Shown: positions 8,076 to 15,812 of the stretch, in pieces
How the letters are laid out: the number at the start of each line of letters is the position of its first letter
How positions within the stretch are numbered: position 1 is the stretch's first letter
Notes under the pieces: generated by a model
The model's input: the letters and a program-made list of their open reading frames with translations, nothing else
What the model was told of the DNA's origin: nothing
Database searches by the model: none
Translations under genes and position numbers: made by a program
Source of the DNA: JAFLCA01 sp041907145
Lineage (GTDB): Bacteria; Bdellovibrionota_C; UBA2361; JAFLCA01
Length of the DNA: 38,920 nt
Direction of reading: 5' to 3'
Assembly (NCBI GenBank): GCA_041907145.1
Contig: JAYRHW010000167.1
Location: 1 to 38,920 of the forward strand

Positions 8076-8287
8076 CATTGAGCTGGCTATCTCACGGCTG
8101 CTCCAGCGTCCGGTTTTGCTCGGACGACCGAGCTCAACTTGTGCGTAGAGGTTATAGGCTTGGAGGAGGCGTGTAGCTGTCTGGATTCAGGCATTTGCCC
8201 GGCGCTCGATTGCCCACAATGGCCATTTTAACTGCAACTTCAGCATGTTACGCTTACAACTGAGCAGCATCTGCAAACGCTGTGGCG

Positions 8288-9493
8288 ATGAAAGATAACA
8301 GAAACTTTGACTATATTATTGTAGGCGCCGGGATTGTCGGTTTGGCCTTGGCCTTCCGCCTAAGCGAACGGTTCGGCAAGCAATCTCGCATCCTGGTTTT
8401 AGACAAAGAATCGGCAGTCGCCGCGCACGCCTCCGGGCGAAACAGCGGGGTATTGCACGCCGGATTCTATTACGCCGCCGATAGCCTTAAAGCCAAATTC
8501 TGCGTCGCGGGGAACAGGGCCATGCGAGAATTTTGTCTTTCGCGCAGCCTGCCCATCAACGAGTGCGGAAAACTTGTCGTTGCAACAGATGAATCTGAAA
8601 TCCCGGCGCTACAGGAGCTGGCGCGCCGCGGAAAAGCCAACGGCGCCGAGTTGGAGCTCATTACGGAACGTGATGCGCTTAACCTACAGCCGGGAATTCG
8701 CAGTGTTGGCGATGTCCTGTACTCTCCAAGGACCGCGACTGCCGATCCCAAACAAGTAGCTGCCAAGCTTAGAGAGGAACTGCTGGCACGAGGTGTTTCG
8801 ATTGAATGCGGCAATAGGTATCAAAGCTTTCGAAACGGCGTCGTCACCACTGCTTCGGGCCAATACAATACCCCGAAGTTAATCAACTGCGCAGGGCTCT
8901 ATGCCGATAAGATAGCCCACGACCTGGGCTTCGGGAATAAGTACACGATAATCCCATTCAAAGGATTGTACCTAAAATACAAGAAAAACAAATCCGATGT
9001 TCGAATGAATATCTATCCGGTGCCTAATCCGAAGTACCCCTTCCTCGGAGTTCATTTCACAACGACGGTAGACGGGACGATAAAGATCGGGCCGACCGCC
9101 ATTCCAGCCCTGTGGCGGGAAAATTACTCCGGACTAGCGCGCTTTAGTCTTTCTGAATTCCTCAATATTGGATGCTGGGAGACGCTGCTCTTCGCCACCA
9201 ACGCCTTCAACTTTCGCTCTTTGGCATATGAGGAGAGCAGGAAGTACTTTCGCAAGCATTTTATCGGCCTAGCCAAAAAGCTGCTGCCAACTATCGACGA
9301 GGATGGCTTTGGTGACTTCGCGCCGCCAGGAATTCGCGCGCAGCTACTCAATAAATCCACCAGAGAGCTTGTTCAGGATTTTGTGGTTGAAGGTGATAGT
9401 ACCAGCGTGCACGTGCTCAATGCCGTATCTCCCGGTTGGACTTGCAGTTTCCCCTTTGCGGACTATATTATTGAGCACTTTATTCTAAAGTAG
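8288..9493 (+). CDS. lhgO: L-2-hydroxyglutarate oxidase family FAD-dependent oxidoreductase
   Basis: The 401-residue flavoprotein belongs to the DAO/LhgO family. The FAD-binding Rossmann motif VGAGIVG is at residues 12-18, and the LhgO block HASGRNSGVLHAGFYY with the following SLKAKFC is intact. The C-terminal end has VSPGWTCSFPFADYI, the usual second FAD contact. LhgO oxidises L-2-hydroxyglutarate to 2-oxoglutarate and passes electrons to the membrane quinone pool. Members of this family also occur inside O-antigen and capsule clusters, where their substrate is not established; the rmd-like gene 17 bp downstream makes that setting likely here. GTG at 8282 is an alternative start two codons earlier. 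A 200-bp gap holding only a weak hairpin precedes it. Confidence 0.85.
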   Translation: MKDNRNFDYIIVGAGIVGLALAFRLSERFGKQSRILVLDKESAVAAHASGRNSGVLHAGFYYAADSLKAKFCVAGNRAMREFCLSRSLPINECGKLVVATDESEIPALQELARRGKANGAELELITERDALNLQPGIRSVGDVLYSPRTATADPKQVAAKLREELLARGVSIECGNRYQSFRNGVVTTASGQYNTPKLINCAGLYADKIAHDLGFGNKYTIIPFKGLYLKYKKNKSDVRMNIYPVPNPKYPFLGVHFTTTVDGTIKIGPTAIPALWRENYSGLARFSLSEFLNIGCWETLLFATNAFNFRSLAYEESRKYFRKHFIGLAKKLLPTIDEDGFGDFAPPGIRAQLLNKSTRELVQDFVVEGDSTSVHVLNAVSPGWTCSFPFADYIIEHFILK

Positions 9494-9510
9494 GCTATCT
9501 CAGGACTCAA

Positions 9511-10443
9511 ATGCGCGCGCTAGTGACCGGTGCATGTGGATTTGTTGGCGGATACTTGGTGCGCCACCTCGTCGAAAGCGGCGACGATGTTTCGGCGACC
9601 GTCCTCTTGCATCCTCTCGATCTTCCTAAAGTGCGATCTGAGAGCCTCGACGTTTGCAACGCCGAAGCCTGCAGAGCCGTCATCAAGCGCCACTCCCCCG
9701 AGGTCGTTTACCATCTCGCGGGGCTTGCCTTTCCCCCCGACGCGGAAAAGGACTTTATCCGCACCCTGGCGGTGAATGTCGGGGGTACCTACAATATCAT
9801 GGACGCTTGCCAGAAGCTGGGTTCGAAAGTGCGCGTGGTGCTAATCAGTTCTGCGCAGGTTTACGGCAAAAGTTCCGCCGATCAGTTGCCGCTCCGGGAA
9901 ACCTCGGCGCCACGCCCTGCGGACGCATACAGCCTCAGCAAGGTAATGACTGAAGATGTCGCCCTTAAGTTTGCAGCCGATCCGAATATTTCGACCGTCA
10001 TTCTTCGTCCATTCAACCACATCGGGGCCGGGCAGCGCCAAGACTTCGTTGTGTCTAACTTTGCCCATCAACTTGCGCGCATCGCCAAGGGCAAGCAGGA
10101 TCCTGTCATCAAGATTGGGAATCTCTCCAGCAAGCGCGACTTTACCGATGTTCGCGACATCGCGCGCGGATACCGTCTGGCTGCAATAAAGGGAAAGGGC
10201 ATCTACAATCTCTGCTCGGGCACTCCGGTATCTATCCGCGAAATCCTCGACAGGCTTATCACGATCTCGGGGATTAAGGTCAAACTCGAAGAGGATCCTT
10301 CTCGTATGCGCGCTTCCGATACTCCCGTACTATACGGCACCTACGAGAAGGCCCACGCAGAGCTGGGCTGGAGTCCTCAATATACTCTCGATGATTCGCT
10401 GCGCGACAGCTTCACCTATTGGATCACGAACGAAGCTATTTGA
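9511..10443 (+). CDS. rmd: GDP-6-deoxy-D-mannose reductase type SDR (Rmd)
   Basis: The 310-residue extended SDR has TGACGFVG at residues 6-13, SSAQVYG at 113-119, and the catalytic pair Tyr140-x-x-x-Lys144 in AYSLSKV. The segments RPFNHIGAGQ, DFVVSNFA, IKIGNLSSKRDFTDVRD and the ending RASDTPVLYG are characteristic of GDP-4-keto-6-deoxy-D-mannose reductase, which makes GDP-D-rhamnose from the product of GDP-mannose 4,6-dehydratase. No gmd gene is visible, so the 4-keto precursor must come from elsewhere or from a GDP-heptose dehydratase. It follows lhgO by 17 bp and is convergent with the mutarotase gene with only 2 bp between stop codons. Confidence is high for the family and moderate for the exact sugar. 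Confidence 0.83.
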   Translation: MRALVTGACGFVGGYLVRHLVESGDDVSATVLLHPLDLPKVRSESLDVCNAEACRAVIKRHSPEVVYHLAGLAFPPDAEKDFIRTLAVNVGGTYNIMDACQKLGSKVRVVLISSAQVYGKSSADQLPLRETSAPRPADAYSLSKVMTEDVALKFAADPNISTVILRPFNHIGAGQRQDFVVSNFAHQLARIAKGKQDPVIKIGNLSSKRDFTDVRDIARGYRLAAIKGKGIYNLCSGTPVSIREILDRLITISGIKVKLEEDPSRMRASDTPVLYGTYEKAHAELGWSPQYTLDDSLRDSFTYWITNEAI

Positions 10444-10445
10444 TT

Positions 10446-11330
10446 TCAGCGAAACGCCAGCTCCTGACCGCACTCGAATTTTTCACGAGGGTTTAGCGTA
10501 ACCTTTTGGTTGAGCACTACCGGCTCGACGCATAGAAAGGAAAGGTATTCCTGAGAGCCCAAATCGCCGAATGCTCTGCTCCCATCCTCCCAGGGATTCC
10601 ATACCACACAGTCCTTCATATTCGACTTGCGAATAATATATTCGCGGTTCATGAGCTCGTCACGAATACTGACGGTGTCGGGGGCATTGAGGTAGGCCCG
10701 GTCCGTATGTTCTTCGATATCGAAGGCCTCCAAATTCTGTACGCCGAATTTCCTGCCGCGTAAGCAGTCCATGAAGGTAATATCCTTTAGCCCCAGAACT
10801 TTCGTGCGGGTGATGTCGGCAATCTTGAAGTACGTGTGGAACCCCGTAAAAAAGAAGAACGGCACTGTCCCGCAATTAATAACCCGCAAATCCATTTTGA
10901 GCCGATCCGACAACGTTATGGTAAGCTCGAGCATAAACTGATGTGACCACATCTCACGGGTAAAGTTGTTATCGCCAAGCTTTAACGTGATGGACGGCAC
11001 GCCTTCCTCGATGAGCTTTGTCTCCTTTACCTCCCACATCGAGGTCCGCGCAAAGCCGTGCGAGGGCAGCTCGCCCTTGCCGAACTGCGGGAAAATAACA
11101 GGAATACCGCCGCGCACCGGCTTGCCGCGCTCAAACACGGCTCTCGAGCTGCAAAACAGGAGCTCTTCTCCCATTGGCCCCATCCATGACACCACCTGTG
11201 CTCCATGCAGCAAGACATCAGCCCTATGTTTGGCCCCGCTAGTCAACGAGGCCCGCACGAAATTCTGGCGATCCTTGATGAAAACCAGGGTATTGCTGAG
11301 GGAGAAGGATTGATTGAGGCGCTCGATCAT
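10446..11330 (-). CDS. D-hexose-6-phosphate mutarotase / glucose-6-phosphate 1-epimerase family (YeaD-like)
   Basis: The 294-residue protein has the aldose 1-epimerase superfamily beta-sandwich pattern in its hexose-6-phosphate form. LLHGAQVVSW is at residues 40-49, the phosphate-binding RGGIPVIFPQFG is at 73-84, HGFAR with His91 follows, and GFHTYF with His165 supplies the second catalytic histidine. The enzyme speeds interconversion of alpha and beta anomers of hexose-6-phosphates in the cytoplasm. A TTG codon at 11345 would add five residues; the ATG at 11330 is preferred because the family starts near this point. It is divergent from the small membrane-protein gene at 11424 with 93 bp between them. 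Its link to the sugar genes is plausible but it could equally be an unlinked housekeeping gene. Confidence 0.85.
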   Translation of the reverse strand: MIERLNQSFSLSNTLVFIKDRQNFVRASLTSGAKHRADVLLHGAQVVSWMGPMGEELLFCSSRAVFERGKPVRGGIPVIFPQFGKGELPSHGFARTSMWEVKETKLIEEGVPSITLKLGDNNFTREMWSHQFMLELTITLSDRLKMDLRVINCGTVPFFFFTGFHTYFKIADITRTKVLGLKDITFMDCLRGRKFGVQNLEAFDIEEHTDRAYLNAPDTVSIRDELMNREYIIRKSNMKDCVVWNPWEDGSRAFGDLGSQEYLSFLCVEPVVLNQKVTLNPREKFECGQELAFR

Positions 11331-11423
11331 AAGGTGCAAGAACAACAGTTACTTGAGCAGAGCACTTGCCGCAAAAGTATGCTACTATAAACGTGAGTAG
11401 CTTGAGAATCTTGAAACGCTCCC

Positions 11424-12023
11424 ATGATGGGCTCTGTTATCCCCGCAATCATTCTTGGCGTCGTTGGCTTCGGGCTCTGCGCCCTGATCGGCTGGATTGT
11501 GCTGTATCCGCTCGCCGGCAATGCTTTTCATTGGATGGGGCGGCAAAAGCTCCTGCGCAGACAAAAACTGCTCATGACGGCAGATCTGTTACTTAAGGCC
11601 GGAGATTTCGGATCCTCGCTGCCCAAATTGCGCGAGTCTTTCGTTCTGGAGATTCCTCCTCTAAGGGCCGCTGCGGTCGAAGGCGTCGCGCACCATAACC
11701 TCTCGATTCTTTCGCGCCTCATCAACATCGCCGAACGTTCTGGGACTCATATCCCGAATCTGGCTATCGTTGAAGACCTACTTGCTACCAGGGCTCAGCT
11801 CTGCCGCGCTCTTGTGGAAACAACTCTTGGCAAGCGCTCGCTCGGCAAAAAAATAGGCGAGAAAAAGGAAGTTCCGGACTGGGCGCTGGCAGAGTACGAC
11901 AAAAAGCTCGCGGAAATTAATGATCGACTCGTTCCCAATCGAAAAAGCCTGGAGGCCAAGCTAGGGGACATCTTTACTTCGCTTTCCTCCCCTCCATCAG
12001 TTTCAGAAGTTACTTATCACTAA
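11424..12023 (+). CDS. Hypothetical single-pass membrane protein
   Basis: I do not recognise this 199-residue protein. Residues about 6-32 form one strongly hydrophobic segment (IPAIILGVVGFGLCALIGWI and onward), followed by a basic stretch RRQKLL, so the rest is probably cytoplasmic. The soluble part has helical character with alternating charged and aliphatic residues, and a Lys-rich patch KRSLGKKIGEKKE around residues 137-149. Two adjacent ATG codons (11424 and 11427) could serve as start. The RluA-type gene begins 10 bp after the stop, so the two are likely cotranscribed. Nothing in the sequence points to a catalytic function. Confidence 0.7.
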   Translation: MMGSVIPAIILGVVGFGLCALIGWIVLYPLAGNAFHWMGRQKLLRRQKLLMTADLLLKAGDFGSSLPKLRESFVLEIPPLRAAAVEGVAHHNLSILSRLINIAERSGTHIPNLAIVEDLLATRAQLCRALVETTLGKRSLGKKIGEKKEVPDWALAEYDKKLAEINDRLVPNRKSLEAKLGDIFTSLSSPPSVSEVTYH

Positions 12024-12033
12024 CAGTACTCCG

Positions 12034-12786
12034 GTGAGCACTCTCGCTTCACTTCCTTTCCTGCTTTACGAGGACAGCCGCTGCTTCGTTCTCGATAAAC
12101 CGGCCGGCCTCCATTCTGTAGGGCTTGCTGGAGAGGGCTCGGAAAATCTTGCCGCCATGCTGGCGCAGATCGACAAGGCACTAATGAGCGCTTCTGAAAA
12201 GCCCGAGGACGCCGGGCTCGCGCAGCGCCTGGACCGCGACACGAGCGGAGTAATCTTGGGAGCTAAAGATAGAGCCGCCTGGAAGGAACTTCGCTCCGCG
12301 ATTCAAGCGGGACAACTGGAAAAATCCTATCTCATCGTAGCTGAGGGCAAGTTTCCCCTAGAGGCGGTGGCCGATACTTTTATCGGCAGCCCAAACCGGG
12401 GTGCCCGAAAGGTACGAATATATAGAGACGCGCCAGCAAAATCTCAACGTGCGCTGCCGGCTCATACGAGCTTCGAGAGGATCGCTTACGATGAGGCCAG
12501 GGACATATCATTGGTGCGGGCTTTCGCACCAACAGCACGTCGCCATCAAGTGCGTGCCCATGCCGCATTCCTTAAGCATCCACTCTTAGGAGATGCCTTG
12601 TATGGATCCAGGCGGACGACGCGAGAGGCGCTGCCCAAAATTGAGGGTCTTCCGGCGTTTCTCCTACACGCGGAAGCGCTGACATTTAGGTCGCCGGATG
12701 ACAAACGGGAACGACGGATTACCGCCCCGATTCCGAATGCCCTTCGCTCGCTGTTTAGTCCGCAGCTATCTCGTCTGGCGGGATAA
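12034..12786 (+). CDS. RluA-family pseudouridine synthase
   Basis: The 250-residue protein carries DKPAG at residues 21-25 and the family signature RLDRDTSG at 65-72, whose Asp67 is the catalytic nucleophile in this superfamily. The later block APTARRHQVRAH corresponds to the conserved TGRxHQIR motif, and HPLLGDALYG follows as usual. It isomerises uridine to pseudouridine in rRNA or tRNA; which position is modified cannot be read from the sequence. There is no N-terminal S4 domain, so it is closer to the short RluA/TruC forms than to RluC or RluD. The likely start is GTG at 12034. Its 3' end overlaps the convergent biotin carboxylase gene by 32 bp. Confidence 0.85.
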   Translation: MSTLASLPFLLYEDSRCFVLDKPAGLHSVGLAGEGSENLAAMLAQIDKALMSASEKPEDAGLAQRLDRDTSGVILGAKDRAAWKELRSAIQAGQLEKSYLIVAEGKFPLEAVADTFIGSPNRGARKVRIYRDAPAKSQRALPAHTSFERIAYDEARDISLVRAFAPTARRHQVRAHAAFLKHPLLGDALYGSRRTTREALPKIEGLPAFLLHAEALTFRSPDDKRERRITAPIPNALRSLFSPQLSRLAG

Positions 12787-14401
12787 TTTCCAATACCTCG
12801 CGCGCCAGGGATTGAATGGCCGCGGATTTGCCGTTCGACAGGCGACAGTGGCGAGGCGCCGGCATGGTTAGCATCTCTGGCAGTTTCGGTAAGGCCAGAA
12901 ACAGCCCACCGGATTTATGTACGACCTCTACGGTATACACCGTCTCGAAGCGCTCGGAGAAATACTCAAATGTTTCCTTTCTCTCTATGCCGCCCACTGG
13001 TTCAACATGGGAGGGATCCGAAGCTTCTGAGGCTGCAAGCTCACGTAACGACTCACTGCTGTAGTTTCGCGAAAGGTAGCCGATATCAAGCGGAGCATGC
13101 CGGAAAGGAGATGCGCGCAAGAGCCAACGATGAAAATCCAAGGTGGTCGCAAGACCCTCCAAGCGATAAGCGCGGAGAGCTGCATAACTTCTTTCTATGG
13201 CCTCATCTCGATCTCGTCCACTGACAATTAGTTTGCTCAACATCGCGTCATAAAACAGAACGACCTCGTCGCCCTCAGTGACAGAGCCGTCTTCTCGGAC
13301 ATGCTCGGCCTTGGGCTGCTCGAGTCTGGTAATCCTGCCTTTGCTAGGTGCAAAATTATTGGCCGGATCCTCGGCGTAAATTCTGAATTCTATGGCGTGC
13401 CCATGCGGGTGAATATCTCTCTGCTGAAAAGGCAAGGGTTCGCCTTGCGCAATTTTGAGCTGTAGTTGTACGAGATCAACTCCATAGACGACTTCGGTTA
13501 CCGGATGCTCAACTTGAATGCGGGTATTCATTTCGAGAAAGTAGAACTTATCGCCCTTCACTAAGAATTCTGCCGTTCCGGCGTTTTGATAGCCGACGGA
13601 TTTCGCCGCCTCAACCGCTGCCTGTTCTATTTTTCGACGCAGTTCGTCACGCAAAAACGGGGCAGGAGCTTCCTCGACCAATTTTTGATGGCGGCGCTGC
13701 GTTGAGCAATCGCGAGTGCCGAAGTGCACGACATCGCCCTGGGAATCACCGAAGATCTGTACCTCGACGTGCCGCGGTTCATGAATATACTGCTCGCAGT
13801 AAACGGCTTCATTGGAAAAATTTTTCAAGGCCTCAGCGCGAGCTCGAGGCAAGGCCTCTTTCATTTCCTGCGCGGAGTTCACCACGCGCATTCCGCGTCC
13901 GCCGCCTCCCGCCACCGCCTTGATGATAACGGGGAAACCTATCTTCTCTGCCGCGGAGACTAGCTCGGCGTCCGTAAGATTGCCCGGTGCTCCTTCCGTC
14001 GTCGGAACCCCGCGTTCTTGCACGCGCCGGCGCGCTTCCGTCTTGCTTCCCAGGGCTTCGATGCTTTCCGGGGTAGGTCCGATAAAAACGAGGCCGGAAT
14101 CTCTCACCTTGCGCGCAAAATCCGCATTCTCGGAGAGAAATCCGTACCCTGGATGAACAGCGTCGCAGCGGCGTTCCTTTGCCGTTGCGATGAGCTTGTC
14201 CATATTGAGGTAGGAGTCCTTTGCAGCGGCGGGCCCAATGATCGCCAGCTCCTTAGCCTGTCTGGCAAAGTATGCATTCTTGTCTGCCTCTGAGGCGACG
14301 AAACAGGTTTCTATCCCTAATACCTCGCAAGCCCGATGAATGCGCAGAGCTATTTCCCCTCTATTTGCAATTAAAACCTTAGTTATCTTATGATCGCGCA
14401 T
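12755..14401 (-). CDS. accC: Biotin carboxylase (AccC-type) with a C-terminal extension of about 100 residues
   Basis: The 548-residue protein opens with KVLIANRGEIALR, has the ATP-grasp glycine loop AGGGGRGM at residues 164-171, and the carboxylase signature EMNTRIQVEHPVTE at 290-303. It uses ATP and bicarbonate to carboxylate biotin carried on a partner protein, the first half-reaction of acetyl-CoA carboxylase. Ordinary AccC ends near residue 447 (GYLSRNY region). Here about 100 residues follow that include a VYTVEVVHKSGGLFL segment but no biotinyl-lysine motif of the (A/V)MKM type. It could be AccC proper, or the alpha chain of a propionyl- or other acyl-CoA carboxylase with a reduced C-terminal part. 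It is divergent from trxB with only 26 bp between start codons. Confidence 0.87.
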   Translation of the reverse strand: MRDHKITKVLIANRGEIALRIHRACEVLGIETCFVASEADKNAYFARQAKELAIIGPAAAKDSYLNMDKLIATAKERRCDAVHPGYGFLSENADFARKVRDSGLVFIGPTPESIEALGSKTEARRRVQERGVPTTEGAPGNLTDAELVSAAEKIGFPVIIKAVAGGGGRGMRVVNSAQEMKEALPRARAEALKNFSNEAVYCEQYIHEPRHVEVQIFGDSQGDVVHFGTRDCSTQRRHQKLVEEAPAPFLRDELRRKIEQAAVEAAKSVGYQNAGTAEFLVKGDKFYFLEMNTRIQVEHPVTEVVYGVDLVQLQLKIAQGEPLPFQQRDIHPHGHAIEFRIYAEDPANNFAPSKGRITRLEQPKAEHVREDGSVTEGDEVVLFYDAMLSKLIVSGRDRDEAIERSYAALRAYRLEGLATTLDFHRWLLRASPFRHAPLDIGYLSRNYSSESLRELAASEASDPSHVEPVGGIERKETFEYFSERFETVYTVEVVHKSGGLFLALPKLPEMLTMPAPRHCRLSNGKSAAIQSLAREVLEIIPPDEIAAD

Positions 14402-14427
14402 ACCAAATCATTTATTCGGAGTGTTCC

Positions 14428-15369
14428 ATGGGAAGCGCAGCCCAACACAAAGTAATTATCCTCGGCTCGGGGCCGGCTGGACTGACTGCAGCAATTTATA
14501 CCGCGCGCGCCAATTTATCTCCACTTCTAATACGCGGCCCATTGCCCGGCGGACAGCTAACGACTACCACGGACGTGGAAAACTTCCCTGGCTTCCCGCA
14601 GGGAGTGATGGGGCCTGAGCTTATGGAGCTCATGGAAAAACAGGCCACTCGGTTCGGCACAACCATTGTAATGGACACCGTGACTGAAGTTGACCTCAAG
14701 CAGCGCCCTTTTTCCCTCAAAACAAATGCAACCACATATACCTGCGATGCTCTTATTATAGCGACGGGGGCTGCCCCAAGGCTTCTGGGCTTAGAAAATG
14801 AGAAAAGGCTGTGGGGTTACGGGGTTTCAAGCTGTGCAACTTGTGACGGCGCCTTCTTCCGCAACAAGGTAATTACGGTAACGGGCGGTGGAGACTCCGC
14901 CTGCGAAGAGGCTAACTTCTTAACGCGCTTCGGCAGCAAGGTTTATCTCATTCATCGCCGAGATGAGCTTCGCGCTTCCAAAATTATGCAGGAGCGCGTG
15001 ATGAGCAACCCAAAGATAGAAGTTCTTTGGAATAAAATCATCCTAGATGTCGAAGGCTCCAAGGAAGCGGGCGTAACCGCACTAAAACTTAAAGACACTA
15101 AGACGGGTGCATTGAGTACGCTGCCTGCCGATGCGTTATTTGTCGCAATTGGTCATATCCCTAACAGCGCGCTTTTCAAGGGCCAGCTCGAAATGGATGA
15201 AAATGGCTATTTGCTGCCTAAGCCAAACTCCACAGCGACCAATATTCCGGGAGTATTTGCCTCGGGAGACGTGCAAGATCATGTGTTTCGGCAGGCTATT
15301 ACCGCCGCCGGCACTGGTTGCATGGCGGCTATTGAAGCCGAGCGCTGGCTCGAGAGTCAGCACAAATAG
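14428..15369 (+). CDS. trxB: Thioredoxin-disulfide reductase
   Basis: The 313-residue flavoenzyme has the FAD motif GSGPAG at residues 13-18, the redox-active cysteines Cys136 and Cys139 in SSCATCDGAFF, and the NADPH-binding GGGDSA at 153-158. The C-terminal FAD contact GVFASGDVQD is intact, followed by RQAITAAGTGC. The length equals that of low-molecular-weight TrxB. It passes electrons from NADPH to thioredoxin in the cytoplasm and so supports cell-wide disulfide reduction. A GGAG sequence 7 bases before the ATG supports the start. Because only 26 bp separate it from the divergent accC, its promoter must overlap accC coding DNA or lie in that short gap. It is convergent with atpE, with a hairpin between them. 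Confidence 0.95.
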   Translation: MGSAAQHKVIILGSGPAGLTAAIYTARANLSPLLIRGPLPGGQLTTTTDVENFPGFPQGVMGPELMELMEKQATRFGTTIVMDTVTEVDLKQRPFSLKTNATTYTCDALIIATGAAPRLLGLENEKRLWGYGVSSCATCDGAFFRNKVITVTGGGDSACEEANFLTRFGSKVYLIHRRDELRASKIMQERVMSNPKIEVLWNKIILDVEGSKEAGVTALKLKDTKTGALSTLPADALFVAIGHIPNSALFKGQLEMDENGYLLPKPNSTATNIPGVFASGDVQDHVFRQAITAAGTGCMAAIEAERWLESQHK

Positions 15370-15377
15370 GACGACAT

Positions 15378-15411
15378 AAAAAAGCGCAGCCCGGATTGCT
15401 CCTGACTGCGC
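15378..15411 (-). terminator. Rho-independent terminator after atpE
   Basis: Read on the minus strand, a stem of GCGCAG (15411-15406) pairs with CTGCGC (15389-15384) across a 16-base loop, and is followed at once by six T residues (15383-15378). It lies 27 bp past the atpE stop, in the 68-bp gap between convergent atpE and trxB. The plus-strand side lacks a T run of that quality, so termination of trxB here is less certain. Confidence 0.7.
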
Positions 15412-15437
15412 CTCTATTGTTCAAGCTGTGGAAGGTT

Positions 15438-15758
15438 TTAGGCCTTGCCGACAAGCTGGAAAGCGATAACGAAAGCAATAATCACGAGGGACTCAACGAA
15501 CGCCAAGCCGATTAGCATGGGAATGAAGAGCTTCCCTTGCGCTGCCGGGTTGCGGCCAATGGAATCCAAAGCTGAGCTGATGGCCTTGCCCTGTCCGAGC
15601 GTTCCGCCCAAAGCAGCCAAGCCGATTGCTACGCCAGCGCCGATGGCGAAGATTCCGCCGCCGCCAGTTGCCGCGCCTTCCGAAGCAAACGCCACCTGGG
15701 GTGCCGATACTGCTGCAAGAGCAAGCACCGAGAATAGCTTGGTAAGAAATCGGTTCAT
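15438..15758 (-). CDS. atpE: F1Fo ATP synthase subunit c
   Basis: The 106-residue protein has the two-helix hairpin of subunit c with the polar loop GRNP at residues 68-71 and the ion-carrying Glu89 in the second helix (LAFVESLVII). It forms the rotating membrane ring of ATP synthase. It is longer than the usual 75-90 residues because a cleavable-looking signal sequence of about 25 residues (LTKLFSVLALAAVSAPQVAF then AS) precedes the mature chain. Gln56 in helix 1, together with Glu89-Ser90 in helix 2, occupies the positions that bind sodium in the c rings of Ilyobacter and Propionigenium. The Shine-Dalgarno AGGAG is 5 bases before the ATG. It lies 54 bp after atpB and ends the small Fo operon. 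Confidence 0.93.
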   Translation of the reverse strand: MNRFLTKLFSVLALAAVSAPQVAFASEGAATGGGGIFAIGAGVAIGLAALGGTLGQGKAISSALDSIGRNPAAQGKLFIPMLIGLAFVESLVIIAFVIAFQLVGKA

Positions 15759-15812
15759 GTTATCTCCTCACGTTTTGTTGGTTAGTAAGAAAAGCAGAAT
15801 AAAAATCGGATT

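Noticed and set aside
8107..8126. Hairpin CGTCCG/CGGACG after the methyltransferase gene, considered as a terminator
   Set aside because: The 6-bp stem has an 8-base loop and no T run after it.
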